The position numbers and the translations under genes are program-made. A model generated the notes under the pieces. The model was not told the origin of the DNA and searched no databases. It saw only the letters and a list, made by a program, of their open reading frames with translations. 64,000 nucleotides of DNA from assembly GCF_001645125.1 (NCBI RefSeq), contig NZ_LXKA01000165.1, positions 62,001-126,000 of the forward strand, read 5' to 3'. This DNA comes from Paraburkholderia ginsengiterrae (GTDB lineage Bacteria; Pseudomonadota; Gammaproteobacteria; Burkholderiales; Burkholderiaceae). This document shows positions 33,681-42,403 of the stretch, one piece after another. Within the stretch, counting starts at the first letter, position 1. Each line of letters begins with the position of its first letter.

Positions 33681-35021
33681 GTGACAGGCACGTTCCGTTC
33701 GCTGCGAAATTTCAACTATCGGGTCTGGGCGAGCGGCGCGATCGTCTCCAACGTCGGCACGTGGATGCAGCGCACGGCGCAGGACTGGCTGGTCCTTACG
33801 GAGCTCACGCATCACAACGCGACCGCCGTGGGTATCGTCATGTCGCTGCAGTTCGGCCCGCAAATGCTGCTGTTGCCGCTGACCGGCTATGCGGCGGATC
33901 ACTTCGATCGCCGCAAGCTGCTGTTCGCCACGCAGGCGGCCATGGGTTCGCTCGCGCTCGGCCTTGGGCTGCTCACCGTCACCGGACTCGTGCAGCTATG
34001 GCAGGTGTACGTATTCGCGGGGCTGCTCGGCTGCGCCTCCGCGTTCGATTCGCCGGCGCGCCAGACCTTCGTATCGGATCTGGTCGGAGAAGACGATCTA
34101 TCGAACGCGGTCGCGCTGAACTCCACATCGTTTAACGCGGCGCGCATGATCGGGCCCGCGGTCGCGGGCCTGTTGATCGCGTCGATCGGTACCGGCTGGG
34201 TGTTTCTGCTCAACGCGCTCTCGTTCGTCGCCGTGCTCGGCTCGCTGCGCATGCTGCGCAAGAGCGAGTTGCATCTGAAGCCTCGGGCGGTGCGCTCGCG
34301 CGGCAGTTTCGTGGAAGGCTTCAAATACGTGTGGACGCGTCCCGATCTGAAGGCGGCACTGCTCATGCTGTTCCTGATCGGCACATTCGGCCTGAACTTC
34401 CCGATCTTCATCTCGACCATGTCGGTCACCGCGTTTCATGCGGGAGCGAGCGAATACGGCGTATTGAGCTCGACCATGGCGATCGGTTCGGTAACGGGCG
34501 CGCTGCTCGCCGCGCGCCGGGCAAAACCGCGCATGGCGCTGCTGCTCGGGGCGGCGGCGGTGTTCGGAGTGGGCTGCACAGTGGCCTCGCTGATGCCGAA
34601 CTATGTGCTGTTCGGCATCGTGCTCGTCGTGATCGGCGTGTCGACGCAAACCTTCACGACCTCCACGAACAGTCTCGTGCAACTCTCCACCGAGCCCGCC
34701 ATGCGTGGCCGGGTCATCGCGATCCTGCTGGCGATCGCGCTGGGCGGCACGCCGCTCGGCGCGCCCATCGTGGGCTGGGTCGCCGACCGCTTCGGCCCGC
34801 GCTGGGCGCTCGGCGTGGGCGCGGCATCAGGTTTTGCGGCGGCACTCGTCGGCGTGCTGTATCTCGTGAAGTACCACCAGTTGCGCGTGTATGTCGAGGC
34901 GGGGCGCCTGCGCTACAGCGTGGGCGAGCCACGCGTTGCGCCCGCTTACGTCGGCGCCGCTGCCGCCGTGCGCAACGCCGTCCTGGACGAAGCTGAAGAA
35001 GATTCGGCTTCGAGCGTCTAG
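33681..35021 (+). CDS. MFS exporter (DHA3/EntS-like)
   Basis: A 446-residue major facilitator with about 12 transmembrane helices. N-terminal signature FRSLRNFNYRVWASGAIVSNVGTWMQRTAQDWLVL and the loop-2 motif GYAADHFDRRKLL (G-x-x-x-D-x-x-x-R-R-K) place it in the MFS_3/enterobactin-exporter-like group. The start is the GTG at 33681, with AGGGGA upstream, directly before the conserved TFRSLRNFNY. A longer frame from 33558 overlaps the hydrolase gene and has no such support. Third gene of the marR operon, hence probably an efflux pump induced by its substrate. Confidence 0.88.
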   Translation: MTGTFRSLRNFNYRVWASGAIVSNVGTWMQRTAQDWLVLTELTHHNATAVGIVMSLQFGPQMLLLPLTGYAADHFDRRKLLFATQAAMGSLALGLGLLTVTGLVQLWQVYVFAGLLGCASAFDSPARQTFVSDLVGEDDLSNAVALNSTSFNAARMIGPAVAGLLIASIGTGWVFLLNALSFVAVLGSLRMLRKSELHLKPRAVRSRGSFVEGFKYVWTRPDLKAALLMLFLIGTFGLNFPIFISTMSVTAFHAGASEYGVLSSTMAIGSVTGALLAARRAKPRMALLLGAAAVFGVGCTVASLMPNYVLFGIVLVVIGVSTQTFTTSTNSLVQLSTEPAMRGRVIAILLAIALGGTPLGAPIVGWVADRFGPRWALGVGAASGFAAALVGVLYLVKYHQLRVYVEAGRLRYSVGEPRVAPAYVGAAAAVRNAVLDEAEEDSASSV

Positions 35022-35046
35022 CGCGCCGTTGCCGGGCCCAGATGCG

Positions 35047-35079
35047 AAAAAGCCGCGCCTGAATCAGGCGCGGCTTTTG
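35047..35079. terminator. Bidirectional intrinsic terminator
   Basis: AAAAGCCGCGCCTGA and TCAGGCGCGGCTTTT form a near-continuous 15-bp GC-rich stem flanked by an A-run on one side and a T-run on the other. It lies in the 84-bp gap between the convergent MFS and mmsA genes and can stop transcription from both. Confidence 0.93.
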
Positions 35080-35105
35080 TCACTGCCGGGATCTTGCCTC
35101 GAGAC

Positions 35106-36629
35106 TTACTTCGCCACCGGCATCGTGAATTCGGCACCCTTGGCGATGCTGTCCGGCCAGCGCTGCATGATGCTCTTGTAGCGCGTATAGAAGCGCACGC
35201 CTTCCTCGCCGTATGCATGATGGTCGCCAAACAGCGAACGCTTCCAGCCGCCGAACGAATGCCATGCCATCGGCACCGGGATCGGCACGTTGATGCCGAC
35301 CATGCCCACCTGAATCTGCCGGCCGAACGCGCGTGCCACACCGCCATCCGACGTGAACAACGACACCCCGTTGCCGAACTCGTGCGCGTTGATCAGCTCG
35401 ACAGCGCTCGCGAAATCGGGAACACGCACCACCGCCAGCACCGGGCCGAAAATCTCTTCCTTGTAGATCTTCATGTCCGTGCCGACATGGTCGAACAGCG
35501 TGCCGCCGATAAAGAAGCCCTCTTCGCTCGCCACCGGATGCGCGCGCCCGTCCACGATCAGCGTCGCGCCTTCCGCCTCGCCCGATGCGATATAGCCGGC
35601 CACCTTGGCCTTATGTTCGGCCGTCACCAACGGTCCCATTTCCGCGTCGAGGTTTTCGCCGTTCTTGATCACCAGCGATTTGACGCGCGGCACCAGCTTC
35701 TCGATCAGTTTGTCGGCGACATTACCCACCGCCACCGCGACCGAGATCGCCATGCAACGCTCGCCCGCCGAACCGTAGGCAGCGCCGATCAATGCGTCGA
35801 CGGCCTGGTCCAGATCGGCGTCCGGCATCACCACCAGATGATTCTTCGCGCCGCCGAGCGCCTGCACGCGCTTGCCGCGCTTCGACGCCTCCGTATGGAT
35901 ATATTCGGCGATCGGCGTGGAGCCCACGAACGACAGCGCCGCCACGTCCGGGTGCTCGATCAGCGCGTCCACGGCCACCTTGTCGCCGTTCACGACGTTG
36001 AACACGCCGTCCGGCAAACCGGCTTCCTTCAGCAATTCCGCAATGCGCAGCGATGCCGACGGATCACGCTCCGACGGCTTCAGCACAAACGTGTTGCCGC
36101 AGGCGAGCGCCACCGGGAACATCCACATCGGCACCATGAAGGGGAAATTGAACGGGGTGATGCCCGCGACCACGCCCAACGCCTGGCGCAGATTCCAGTT
36201 GTCGATGCCGCCGCCGATCTGGTCAGTGAAGTCGGTTTTGAGCAGGTTCGGAATGCCGCACGCGAACTCGACCACTTCAATGCCGCGCACCACTTCGCCT
36301 TGCGCGTCAGTAAACACCTTGCCGTGCTCGCGCGTAATCAGCATGGCCAGCTCGTCGTGGTGCTGGTTCAGCAGTTCCTTGAACTTGAACAGAATGCGTG
36401 CGCGCTTGATCGGCGCCGTTTCGCTCCAGGCCGGAAAGGCGGCCTTGGCAGCCTGCACCGCGGCATCCACTTCCTCGACCGAGGCGAGCGCGACCGAGCC
36501 GGTCACCTTGCCGGTCGCCGGATTGAACACGTCCTTGAAGCGGCCGCTCGCGGGCGCCGCCGGCGCGCCGCCGATGTAATGGCCCAACTGCTGCACCGAC
36601 AGCTTCGCTTGTTCGTTCACTGCATTCAT
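35106..36629 (-). CDS. mmsA: Methylmalonate-semialdehyde dehydrogenase (CoA-acylating)
   Basis: A 507-residue aldehyde dehydrogenase of the MmsA family, converting methylmalonate semialdehyde or malonate semialdehyde to propionyl- or acetyl-CoA in valine, beta-alanine and inositol catabolism. It shows [26 protein letters not shown] at the N-terminus, [34 protein letters not shown], the coenzyme motif [10 protein letters not shown], and the catalytic Cys in [11 protein letters not shown]. The MmsA-type [14 protein letters not shown] and GERCMAIS are diagnostic. The ATG at 36629 is chosen (AGGTCAGG upstream); a 43-codon upstream extension is Arg-rich noncoding sequence. No mmsB is adjacent, so the pathway cannot be fixed. 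Confidence 0.93.
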   Translation of the reverse strand: MNAVNEQAKLSVQQLGHYIGGAPAAPASGRFKDVFNPATGKVTGSVALASVEEVDAAVQAAKAAFPAWSETAPIKRARILFKFKELLNQHHDELAMLITREHGKVFTDAQGEVVRGIEVVEFACGIPNLLKTDFTDQIGGGIDNWNLRQALGVVAGITPFNFPFMVPMWMFPVALACGNTFVLKPSERDPSASLRIAELLKEAGLPDGVFNVVNGDKVAVDALIEHPDVAALSFVGSTPIAEYIHTEASKRGKRVQALGGAKNHLVVMPDADLDQAVDALIGAAYGSAGERCMAISVAVAVGNVADKLIEKLVPRVKSLVIKNGENLDAEMGPLVTAEHKAKVAGYIASGEAEGATLIVDGRAHPVASEEGFFIGGTLFDHVGTDMKIYKEEIFGPVLAVVRVPDFASAVELINAHEFGNGVSLFTSDGGVARAFGRQIQVGMVGINVPIPVPMAWHSFGGWKRSLFGDHHAYGEEGVRFYTRYKSIMQRWPDSIAKGAEFTMPVAK

Positions 36630-36866
36630 GTCCTGACCTCGGGTTCGGGATAGGCCGCGGCGCAGCGGCGCCGGGCGATAGGCAAAAAGTTTCAGGCGAC
36701 GTCGCGTCGCGCCAGAGCGGCGATCCGCGCGCCGGCGGGCTCCATCGAGTCCTGCCAACTGTATCGACGGCGCCGCTCAGATTCCCGATACAGCGGGATA
36801 AAACCGCGCCTCACTGTATTGTTTTTTGTATGGCAACTGTATTGGCTCGACCCACCGCCTCCCGGC

Positions 36867-37925
36867 TCAGCGCCAGGCATCGGTCAGTTCGTTGGCCAGC
36901 ACCATCTTCTCGCGAACCACGTCCACGAGAGCGGCGTCAGTGCCGGCTTGCGCCTTGAGGAACTTGAACGCGGCCGAATGGACCGCGCGCATCGACCTTC
37001 CGTCGATACCGGCCATCCGTGCCGCGCTGCGCCGTGTCTCCTCGACCAGGTCACGCGCGGCGCTTAAGTCGGGCGATAGGCCGCTTTGCGTCTCGAACCC
37101 GGCGCGCAATTGCGCCGCGTAGTCGCGCGATGTGCCGAGCCGGTCGATGTCGATCAGCAAATCGACGCCCTCGGCCATGCGCAGTGCGCCGAGAATCCAC
37201 AACGCGATGAACGCCCGATAGGCGTTATTCCCCTCCGCCGTGCGCGCGTACTGCTCGCAAGCCATCGCGTAGGCGTCGTCCGAAGCGGGCGCGACGGGCG
37301 GCAGGCTCACGCCGCAGACCTCGATGACCTGCCTGACCAGCGGGTCCGCCTGATTCATGCCCAGCACGCGAAATGGCGCGGCCACGAAAAACGGATTGCT
37401 CCATTGCTGACTGAGCAGCCACCCCGACGCGAACTGCGACGCCGGATTTCGCAACACGCCCACATGCATGGCCTGCACGAACGCCTGCCGCAACCAGGGC
37501 AGCCGGCCCGATGAGCGGCAGAATTTGAACACCGGCACGCGGCCCTGTGCGGCAGTGTGCTCGCACAGGTTCTGCAAGTAGGCCCGCAGCGCCGGGAAGT
37601 CGCCATCCGGCGCGCTCGCGAATCGATCGATATTGAATTGCTTTCTATACCCGGCCACACCGCGCGTGCGCTCCTGCAGAAACGGCCGGTATTCGTCGAA
37701 GTACGGCGAGTCAAGCGGCGGGTGCCCTGAAGTCAATGTGGGCCGCAAGCCGGAAACATCAGCGAGGCTCAGGTCCGCGAGCACGCCGCTGAGCGGTTCA
37801 TAGAAGCCGGTCACCGTGTCGAGTTCGCGCAAACGCGACCAGATCCACGTTCCGGCACTACGCCAGCCGGTGTGCAGAAATACGGCCTGTTTCACGCCAC
37901 TCGACGGTTCATGTGACAACGTCAT
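36867..37925 (-). CDS. Sulfotransferase-like P-loop protein
   Basis: A 352-residue protein with features of PAPS-dependent sulfotransferases. The 5'-phosphosulfate loop is at the N-terminus (VFLHTGWRSAGTWIWSRLREL) and a 3'-phosphate segment in mid-protein (MHVGVLRNPASQFASGW, with the Arg-x6-Ser spacing approximated). The remainder is helical with no membrane segment. The ATG at 37925 is chosen; a TTG five codons upstream is also open. It is not beside polysaccharide or lipid synthesis genes. The substrate is unknown and a degenerate, non-sulfating relative is possible. Confidence 0.65.
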   Translation of the reverse strand: MTLSHEPSSGVKQAVFLHTGWRSAGTWIWSRLRELDTVTGFYEPLSGVLADLSLADVSGLRPTLTSGHPPLDSPYFDEYRPFLQERTRGVAGYRKQFNIDRFASAPDGDFPALRAYLQNLCEHTAAQGRVPVFKFCRSSGRLPWLRQAFVQAMHVGVLRNPASQFASGWLLSQQWSNPFFVAAPFRVLGMNQADPLVRQVIEVCGVSLPPVAPASDDAYAMACEQYARTAEGNNAYRAFIALWILGALRMAEGVDLLIDIDRLGTSRDYAAQLRAGFETQSGLSPDLSAARDLVEETRRSAARMAGIDGRSMRAVHSAAFKFLKAQAGTDAALVDVVREKMVLANELTDAWR

Positions 37926-38165
37926 TGGACTTCTCTTCAAAGGAAAGCGACAAGGAATCGATGCACGTCAGACGGTGCCTCGCTCACACCACGCAAGCGC
38001 ACACTTTAGCGGGTCAAGCTGTCGTCCGCGTAACAGACACGTCACGACGCGTCACTTTACCTTGCCAGCCTGCGCCGCAATCCTGAACGGGCCTACCGGG
38101 CCAAACTGGAACAGCGGGCCCAAACACTTTAAGCTGCCCGCTTCGCGAACTCAAACGTTGCTGAC

Positions 38166-39071
38166 ATGAACGATTCGGCCGATATCCGGTTCCTCTTGAC
38201 GCTGCGCGAAGGCGGCAGCCTGATCGCCGCCGCGCGAAAGCTGGGCGTGTCGCCCTCGGCGGTCACGCAACGCCTCCAGCAACTCGAGAAAAAACTGGGC
38301 GCGCAACTGGTGAACCGCACGTCGCGCCGCCTGCAATTCACGGAAGAAGGCACCCTGTTGTGCGAACGCGGCGCCGAGCTGATCCAGCAATTCGACTCGC
38401 TGTTCGAAGATCTGCACATGCGCCGCGGCGGACTGATCGGCACGCTGAAAATCAACGCACCGCTGGGGTTCGGGCGGCGTCATCTTGCACCCGCGATTTC
38501 AGGCTTCCAGCAGCAGAACCCGGATATCGAGGTCGCGCTTACGCTGTCCGACAAACCGCTGACCGGGACGATGGACCGCTTCGATATCGTCGTGCATATC
38601 GGCGAGTTGCCGGCATCGAATCTGGTCGGCTACACGATTGCACCGAATGCGCGCTTTGTTTGCGCCGCGCCCGCGCTCATCAAGCGTATCGGCGCCCCGG
38701 ATTCTCCGGATGATTTGAGCAAGCTGCCCTGCATCGTGCTGCAGGAGAATAACGAAGATGTCTCGCTCTGGCAGTTCAGCAAGGGCCGCTTGCGCCGCAG
38801 CGTGCGCGTGCCCGCCCGCCTGAGCTGCAACGACGGCGACGTGATCCGCCAGTGGGCATGCGAAGGCCGCGGCGTGATCCTGCGCTCCGAATGGGACGTC
38901 GCCGACGACATCGCGCAGGGCAGACTCATCCGTTTGCTGCCCGGATGGAAAGCGCCCGACGCCAACGTGATGGCGCTCACGCACCAGCGGGCGGGTCTGC
39001 CGGCGCGCACTCGCCATTTCATGCAGTATTTGCAGAGCCGGTTCAGACCATTGCCGCCATGGCGGCGATAA
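38166..39071 (+). CDS. LysR-type transcriptional regulator
   Basis: A 301-residue LTTR. Helix-turn-helix at about residues 8-66 (EGGSLIAAARKLGVSPSAVTQRLQQLEKKLGAQL), effector domain about 90-290 (GTLKINAPLGFGRRHLAPAISGFQQQNPDIEVAL, VHIGELPASNLVGYTIAPNARFVCAAP, ACEGRGVILRSEWDVADDI). Divergent from the sulfotransferase-like gene with a 240-bp gap, and upstream of the HAD/aldolase pair in the same direction. Its target could be either. Ligand unknown. Confidence 0.92.
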   Translation: MNDSADIRFLLTLREGGSLIAAARKLGVSPSAVTQRLQQLEKKLGAQLVNRTSRRLQFTEEGTLLCERGAELIQQFDSLFEDLHMRRGGLIGTLKINAPLGFGRRHLAPAISGFQQQNPDIEVALTLSDKPLTGTMDRFDIVVHIGELPASNLVGYTIAPNARFVCAAPALIKRIGAPDSPDDLSKLPCIVLQENNEDVSLWQFSKGRLRRSVRVPARLSCNDGDVIRQWACEGRGVILRSEWDVADDIAQGRLIRLLPGWKAPDANVMALTHQRAGLPARTRHFMQYLQSRFRPLPPWRR

Positions 39072-39203
39072 ATGCGCGAAATCCCGTGGCTGCACGTTTC
39101 GAACGGTATATTCAGTTTGATTGAATCTATGAGTTAGCGCCCCTGAACGATACGTCACTGGCGTAACTCTATAATCGATTCACCGCCCCCCGCCGGTCAG
39201 ATC

Positions 39204-39887
39204 ATGACTTCCGTACCCGCACCCGCTCCCGCTGCGTACCCCAAAGCAGTCCTGTTCGATCTGCTGACTGCCCTGCTCGACTCGTGGACATTGTGGAATC
39301 GCGCAGCGGGGTCCGAACAGACGGGCCGTGCATGGCGCGCCGCTTATCTGCGCCTGACATACGGCTGCGGCCAATACATTGCGTATGAACAACTGGTTCG
39401 CGAAGCCGCCGCGCAAGTCGGCCTGCCGGAATCCGCCGCGCTCGCGCTGGAAGCGCACTGGCTGACGCTGTCGCCGTGGAGCGGCGCCGTCGACGCGTTG
39501 CAGGCGCTCGCGTCGCATTGCAAGCTGGCGATCGTCACCAACTGCTCCGTGCGTCTCGGCACACAAGCGGCTCATCTCCTGCCGGTTCGCTGGGACGCAA
39601 TCGTGACCGCCGAAGAAGCCGGCGTGTACAAACCGGACCCGCTGCCCTACCGCCTCGCGCTCGACAAACTCGGCGTGACAGCGCAGGAAACCGTGTTCGT
39701 GGCCGGCTCCAGCTATGACATGTTCGGCACCGCGGCGGTCGGCTTGCGCACCTACTGGCACAACCGCGTCGGCCTGCCGTTGGTGGCCGGCGCGCAGCCG
39801 CCCGAGATCGAGGCGCCGACGCTCGACTCGCTCGTTGCGTGGCTCAGCCGCTTCGGCACGACCCAACCCTCATTCATTTCCCGGTGA
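39204..39887 (+). CDS. HAD-superfamily hydrolase (haloacid-dehalogenase type II-like)
   Basis: A 227-residue HAD protein. Motif I is AVLFDLLTALLDSW: the nucleophilic Asp is present but the usual second Asp two residues later is replaced by Leu, as in L-2-haloacid dehalogenases rather than phosphatases. Motif II is IVTNCS, motif III is VYKPDPLPY with Lys, and motif IV is AGSSYDMFG, which has only one acidic residue. A helical cap follows motif I. It ends 4 bp before the aldolase-like gene, indicating an operon. The degenerate acid residues argue against ordinary phosphatase activity. The substrate is unknown. Confidence 0.82.
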   Translation: MTSVPAPAPAAYPKAVLFDLLTALLDSWTLWNRAAGSEQTGRAWRAAYLRLTYGCGQYIAYEQLVREAAAQVGLPESAALALEAHWLTLSPWSGAVDALQALASHCKLAIVTNCSVRLGTQAAHLLPVRWDAIVTAEEAGVYKPDPLPYRLALDKLGVTAQETVFVAGSSYDMFGTAAVGLRTYWHNRVGLPLVAGAQPPEIEAPTLDSLVAWLSRFGTTQPSFISR

Positions 39888-39891
39888 ACGC

Positions 39892-41031
39892 ATGAAACTC
39901 GACCAGATCGACACCCCTGCCGCATTGATCGACATCGCGCGGATGCAGAAGAACATCGCGCGCATGCAGGGACGGATGAACACGCTCGGCGTGGCGTTTC
40001 GTCCGCACGTGAAGACCACCAAGTGCCTCGACGTGGTCCGCGCGCAGATCGCTGCCGGCGCACGCGGCATTACGGTCTCGACCTTGAAGGAGGCGGAGGC
40101 GTTCTTTGCCGCCGGCATCAGCGACATTCTTTACGCGGTCAGCATGGCGCCTGCCAAGCTGCCCCGCGCGCTGGCGTTGCGCCGCCAGGGCTGCGATCTC
40201 AAGCTGGTGGTGGACAACCCGACCGCCGCCGCGGCCATTGCCGCGTTCGGTGACCAGCACGGCGAAACGTTCGAGGTGTGGATCGAAGTGGACACGGACG
40301 GCCACCGTTCGGGCATCACGCCGGAACAGGACACGTTGCTCGACGTGGGCCGGATTCTGCATGAGAACGGCGTGAAGGTAGGCGGCGTCATGACTCACGC
40401 CGGCTCGAGCTACGAACTCAACACACCGGAAGCACTCGCCGCGTTGGCCGAGCAGGAACGCGCGGGCTGCGTGCGCGCGGCGCAACGGCTGCGCGAAGCC
40501 GGCATTGCATGCCCTGCGGTCAGCGTCGGCTCGACGCCGACCGCACTCGCCGCAGCGCATCTGGAAGGCGTGACCGAGGTGCGCGCGGGCGTGTACGTGC
40601 TGTTCGACCTCGTCATGCACAACGTGGGCGTGTGCACGATCGACGACATCGCGCTCAGCGTGCTCGCCACGGTCATCGGTCACCAGCCGGACAAGGGGTG
40701 GGCCATCCTCGACGCGGGCTGGATGGCGATGAGCCGGGATCGCGGCACGTCGAAGCAGGCGCACGATTTCGGCTACGGCAAGCCGTGCCTGCTGAACGGC
40801 ACGCCGCTCACCGGCTACGTGGTGAGCGGCGCCAATCAGGAACACGGGATTCTTTCACCGACAGAAGAAAGCGCAGGCGACGCCGACGATGTCACACAGC
40901 AATTCCCCATCGGCATGAAACTGCGCATCCTGCCGAATCATGCGTGCGCCACCGGCGCGCAGTTTCCCGAGTATCACGCCGTTTCGCCGGATGGCGAGAG
41001 TGTGGCATGGCGACGCTTTCAGGGCTGGTGA
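39892..41031 (+). CDS. D-threonine aldolase/D-3-hydroxyaspartate dehydratase-like PLP enzyme
   Basis: A 379-residue fold-type III PLP enzyme of the DSD1/D-threonine aldolase family. The Schiff-base Lys is in GVAFRPHVKTTK. The N-terminal alanine-racemase barrel holds VDTDGHRSGI and GGVMTHAGSSYEL, and the PLP-phosphate region is VSVGSTPTA. The C-terminal domain has the metal-binding set in QEHGIL and PNHACAT (His and Cys). The ATG at 39892 lies 4 bp after the HAD stop; an upstream extension would overlap that gene. Members cleave D-beta-hydroxy amino acids to glycine or pyruvate products. The exact reaction (aldolase, dehydratase or racemase-like) is not decided by sequence. Confidence 0.85.
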   Translation: MKLDQIDTPAALIDIARMQKNIARMQGRMNTLGVAFRPHVKTTKCLDVVRAQIAAGARGITVSTLKEAEAFFAAGISDILYAVSMAPAKLPRALALRRQGCDLKLVVDNPTAAAAIAAFGDQHGETFEVWIEVDTDGHRSGITPEQDTLLDVGRILHENGVKVGGVMTHAGSSYELNTPEALAALAEQERAGCVRAAQRLREAGIACPAVSVGSTPTALAAAHLEGVTEVRAGVYVLFDLVMHNVGVCTIDDIALSVLATVIGHQPDKGWAILDAGWMAMSRDRGTSKQAHDFGYGKPCLLNGTPLTGYVVSGANQEHGILSPTEESAGDADDVTQQFPIGMKLRILPNHACATGAQFPEYHAVSPDGESVAWRRFQGW

Positions 41032-41041
41032 CGTAAAGCCG

Positions 41042-41494
41042 TCACTCGTCGTCTTCCTCGAGGCCGGCGAGCAGATCGTCCACCGCGCGATACACGCGCT
41101 CGACGATCTCCGGCCCCACCTTGCGCTCCAGTTCGCGGTAATGCGCTTCGAGATCCTTTGAAATCACCCGTACCAGTTCCACGCTGGTATCCGTCAATGA
41201 GACCAGCACGCGGCGCTGGTCTTCCGCAAAACGCTCCTTGGTCACCAGTTCCATGCTCTCCATGCGCGCGAGCACACCGGCCATGCTCGGGCTCGAAATC
41301 GTGCAGATATCGGAGATGTGGCGCGGCTCCATCGGACCGTGCTCATTGAGCGCGCGAATGACGCGCCATTGCTGCTCGGTCAAACCGTGCGCGGTGATCA
41401 ACGGACGGAAACGCTCCATCATTTTTTCTCTGGCGCGCAGCAGCAACATCGGCAGGTTGCGGTGCAAAACTCGGGTCGAGGCGGAAGCGGACAT
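41042..41494 (-). CDS. hpaR: HpaR, MarR-family repressor of homoprotocatechuate catabolism
   Basis: A 150-residue MarR-family repressor. The DNA-binding region is HGLTEQQWRVIRALNEHGPMEPRHISDICTISSPSMAGVLARMESMELV with the wing DQRRVLVSLTD. The opening LPMLLLRAREKMMERFRPLI is typical of HpaR. In E. coli HpaR represses the hpa meta operon and is relieved by 4-hydroxyphenylacetate or homoprotocatechuate. Here it is divergent from hpaG1. A perfect 14-bp palindrome lies in the 135-bp gap. The context makes the identification firm. Confidence 0.93.
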   Translation of the reverse strand: MSASASTRVLHRNLPMLLLRAREKMMERFRPLITAHGLTEQQWRVIRALNEHGPMEPRHISDICTISSPSMAGVLARMESMELVTKERFAEDQRRVLVSLTDTSVELVRVISKDLEAHYRELERKVGPEIVERVYRAVDDLLAGLEEDDE

Positions 41495-41560
41495 GTTGGT
41501 GGATGATTAAAAAGCAGCCATCGGAGCTTAAGGGAAAACCCGCGCTCAGCCGACAGGCTA

Positions 41561-41604
41561 TTGACCGTGGATCATATCAAGCGCAATACTACTAACATGT
41601 TAGT
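41561..41604 (+). promoter_or_regulatory. hpa operon promoter with HpaR operator
   Basis: TTGACC (41561-41566) and AATACT (41585-41590) with an 18-bp spacer form a plausible sigma-70 promoter reading toward hpaG1. Immediately downstream, ACTAACATGTTAGT (41591-41604) is a perfect 14-bp palindrome that would cover the transcription start. This is the expected place for a MarR-type repressor. Binding by HpaR is inferred. Confidence 0.75.
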
Positions 41605-41629
41605 GTTTTTGCCGAGAGACCGCTAGTTT

Positions 41630-42403
41630 ATGTTTGCACTTGCCGATCACCTGCTGCATCCCGAAGGCGAGGCGCTGCCTCGCGACGTGGATGCGCCCAC
41701 CGCGGCGGCCCTGCTGGCGGGCGGCATGGCATGCCGCCCGCCGGTTTGCGGCGCCGTCTACGGAACCCTGCTGAATGACCGCGACGCGGTGGCGGCGCTT
41801 GGCGATGAGATGCACGCCGCGCCGTACAAAGCGCCGCCCAAGGCGCCGGTTCTTTATCTGAAACCACGCAACACGCTCGCCGGGCATCGCGCGCGGGTCG
41901 TCGTGCCGGACGATGCTTTGGGCGTGCAGGTCGGCGCTTCGCTGGGTATCGTGATTGGCCGCACTGCAACACGCGTCAGCGTGGATCGTGTGTTCGACCA
42001 TGTGGCCGGCTATACGCTGGTCGCCGATCTGAGCGTGCCGCATCAGAGCGTGTACCGGCCTTCGGTACGGTTCCGGGCACGCGACGGTTTCTGTGTGATC
42101 GGGCCGGCCGTGGTGGCGGCACGTCACGTTCCGGCGCCGGACAATCTGCCGATCAACGTCTCGATCAACCAGGCTGGCACATTCACCGCCAGCACCGCGG
42201 CGTCGGTACGCAACGTAGCGCAACTGCTCGCGGACGTGACCGATTTCATGACGCTTGCCGCCGGCGACGTCATCACGCTGGGCGTGCCGCATGACTCGCC
42301 TGTCGCGCATATCGGCGACACGGCCACGCTGTCGATCGGCAACATGCCGCCGCTCACGGTATCGTTTATCGGCGCAGAACAACTGAACGGAGACCAGCCA
42401 TGA
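41630..42403 (+). CDS. hpaG1: HpaG1, 4-hydroxyphenylacetate pathway decarboxylase/isomerase, first subunit
   Basis: A 257-residue FAH-family protein, corresponding to one half of the two-domain E. coli HpaG. In the pathway, HpaG decarboxylates 5-oxo-pent-3-ene-1,2,5-tricarboxylate and isomerises the product to 2-oxo-hept-3-ene-1,7-dioate. FAH signatures include VLYLKPRNTL, LGIVIGRTATRV and VAGYTLVADLSVP, ending FMTLAAGDVITLGVPHDSP. The ATG lies just downstream of the HpaR operator. Its stop overlaps the start of hpaG2 by 4 bp (ATGA), so the two halves are coupled and likely form a heteromer. Confidence 0.92.
   Translation: MFALADHLLHPEGEALPRDVDAPTAAALLAGGMACRPPVCGAVYGTLLNDRDAVAALGDEMHAAPYKAPPKAPVLYLKPRNTLAGHRARVVVPDDALGVQVGASLGIVIGRTATRVSVDRVFDHVAGYTLVADLSVPHQSVYRPSVRFRARDGFCVIGPAVVAARHVPAPDNLPINVSINQAGTFTASTAASVRNVAQLLADVTDFMTLAAGDVITLGVPHDSPVAHIGDTATLSIGNMPPLTVSFIGAEQLNGDQP

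Noticed and set aside
35094-36653. Plus-strand open frame of 519 codons opposite mmsA
   Set aside because: His/Arg-rich shadow of a well-supported aldehyde dehydrogenase.
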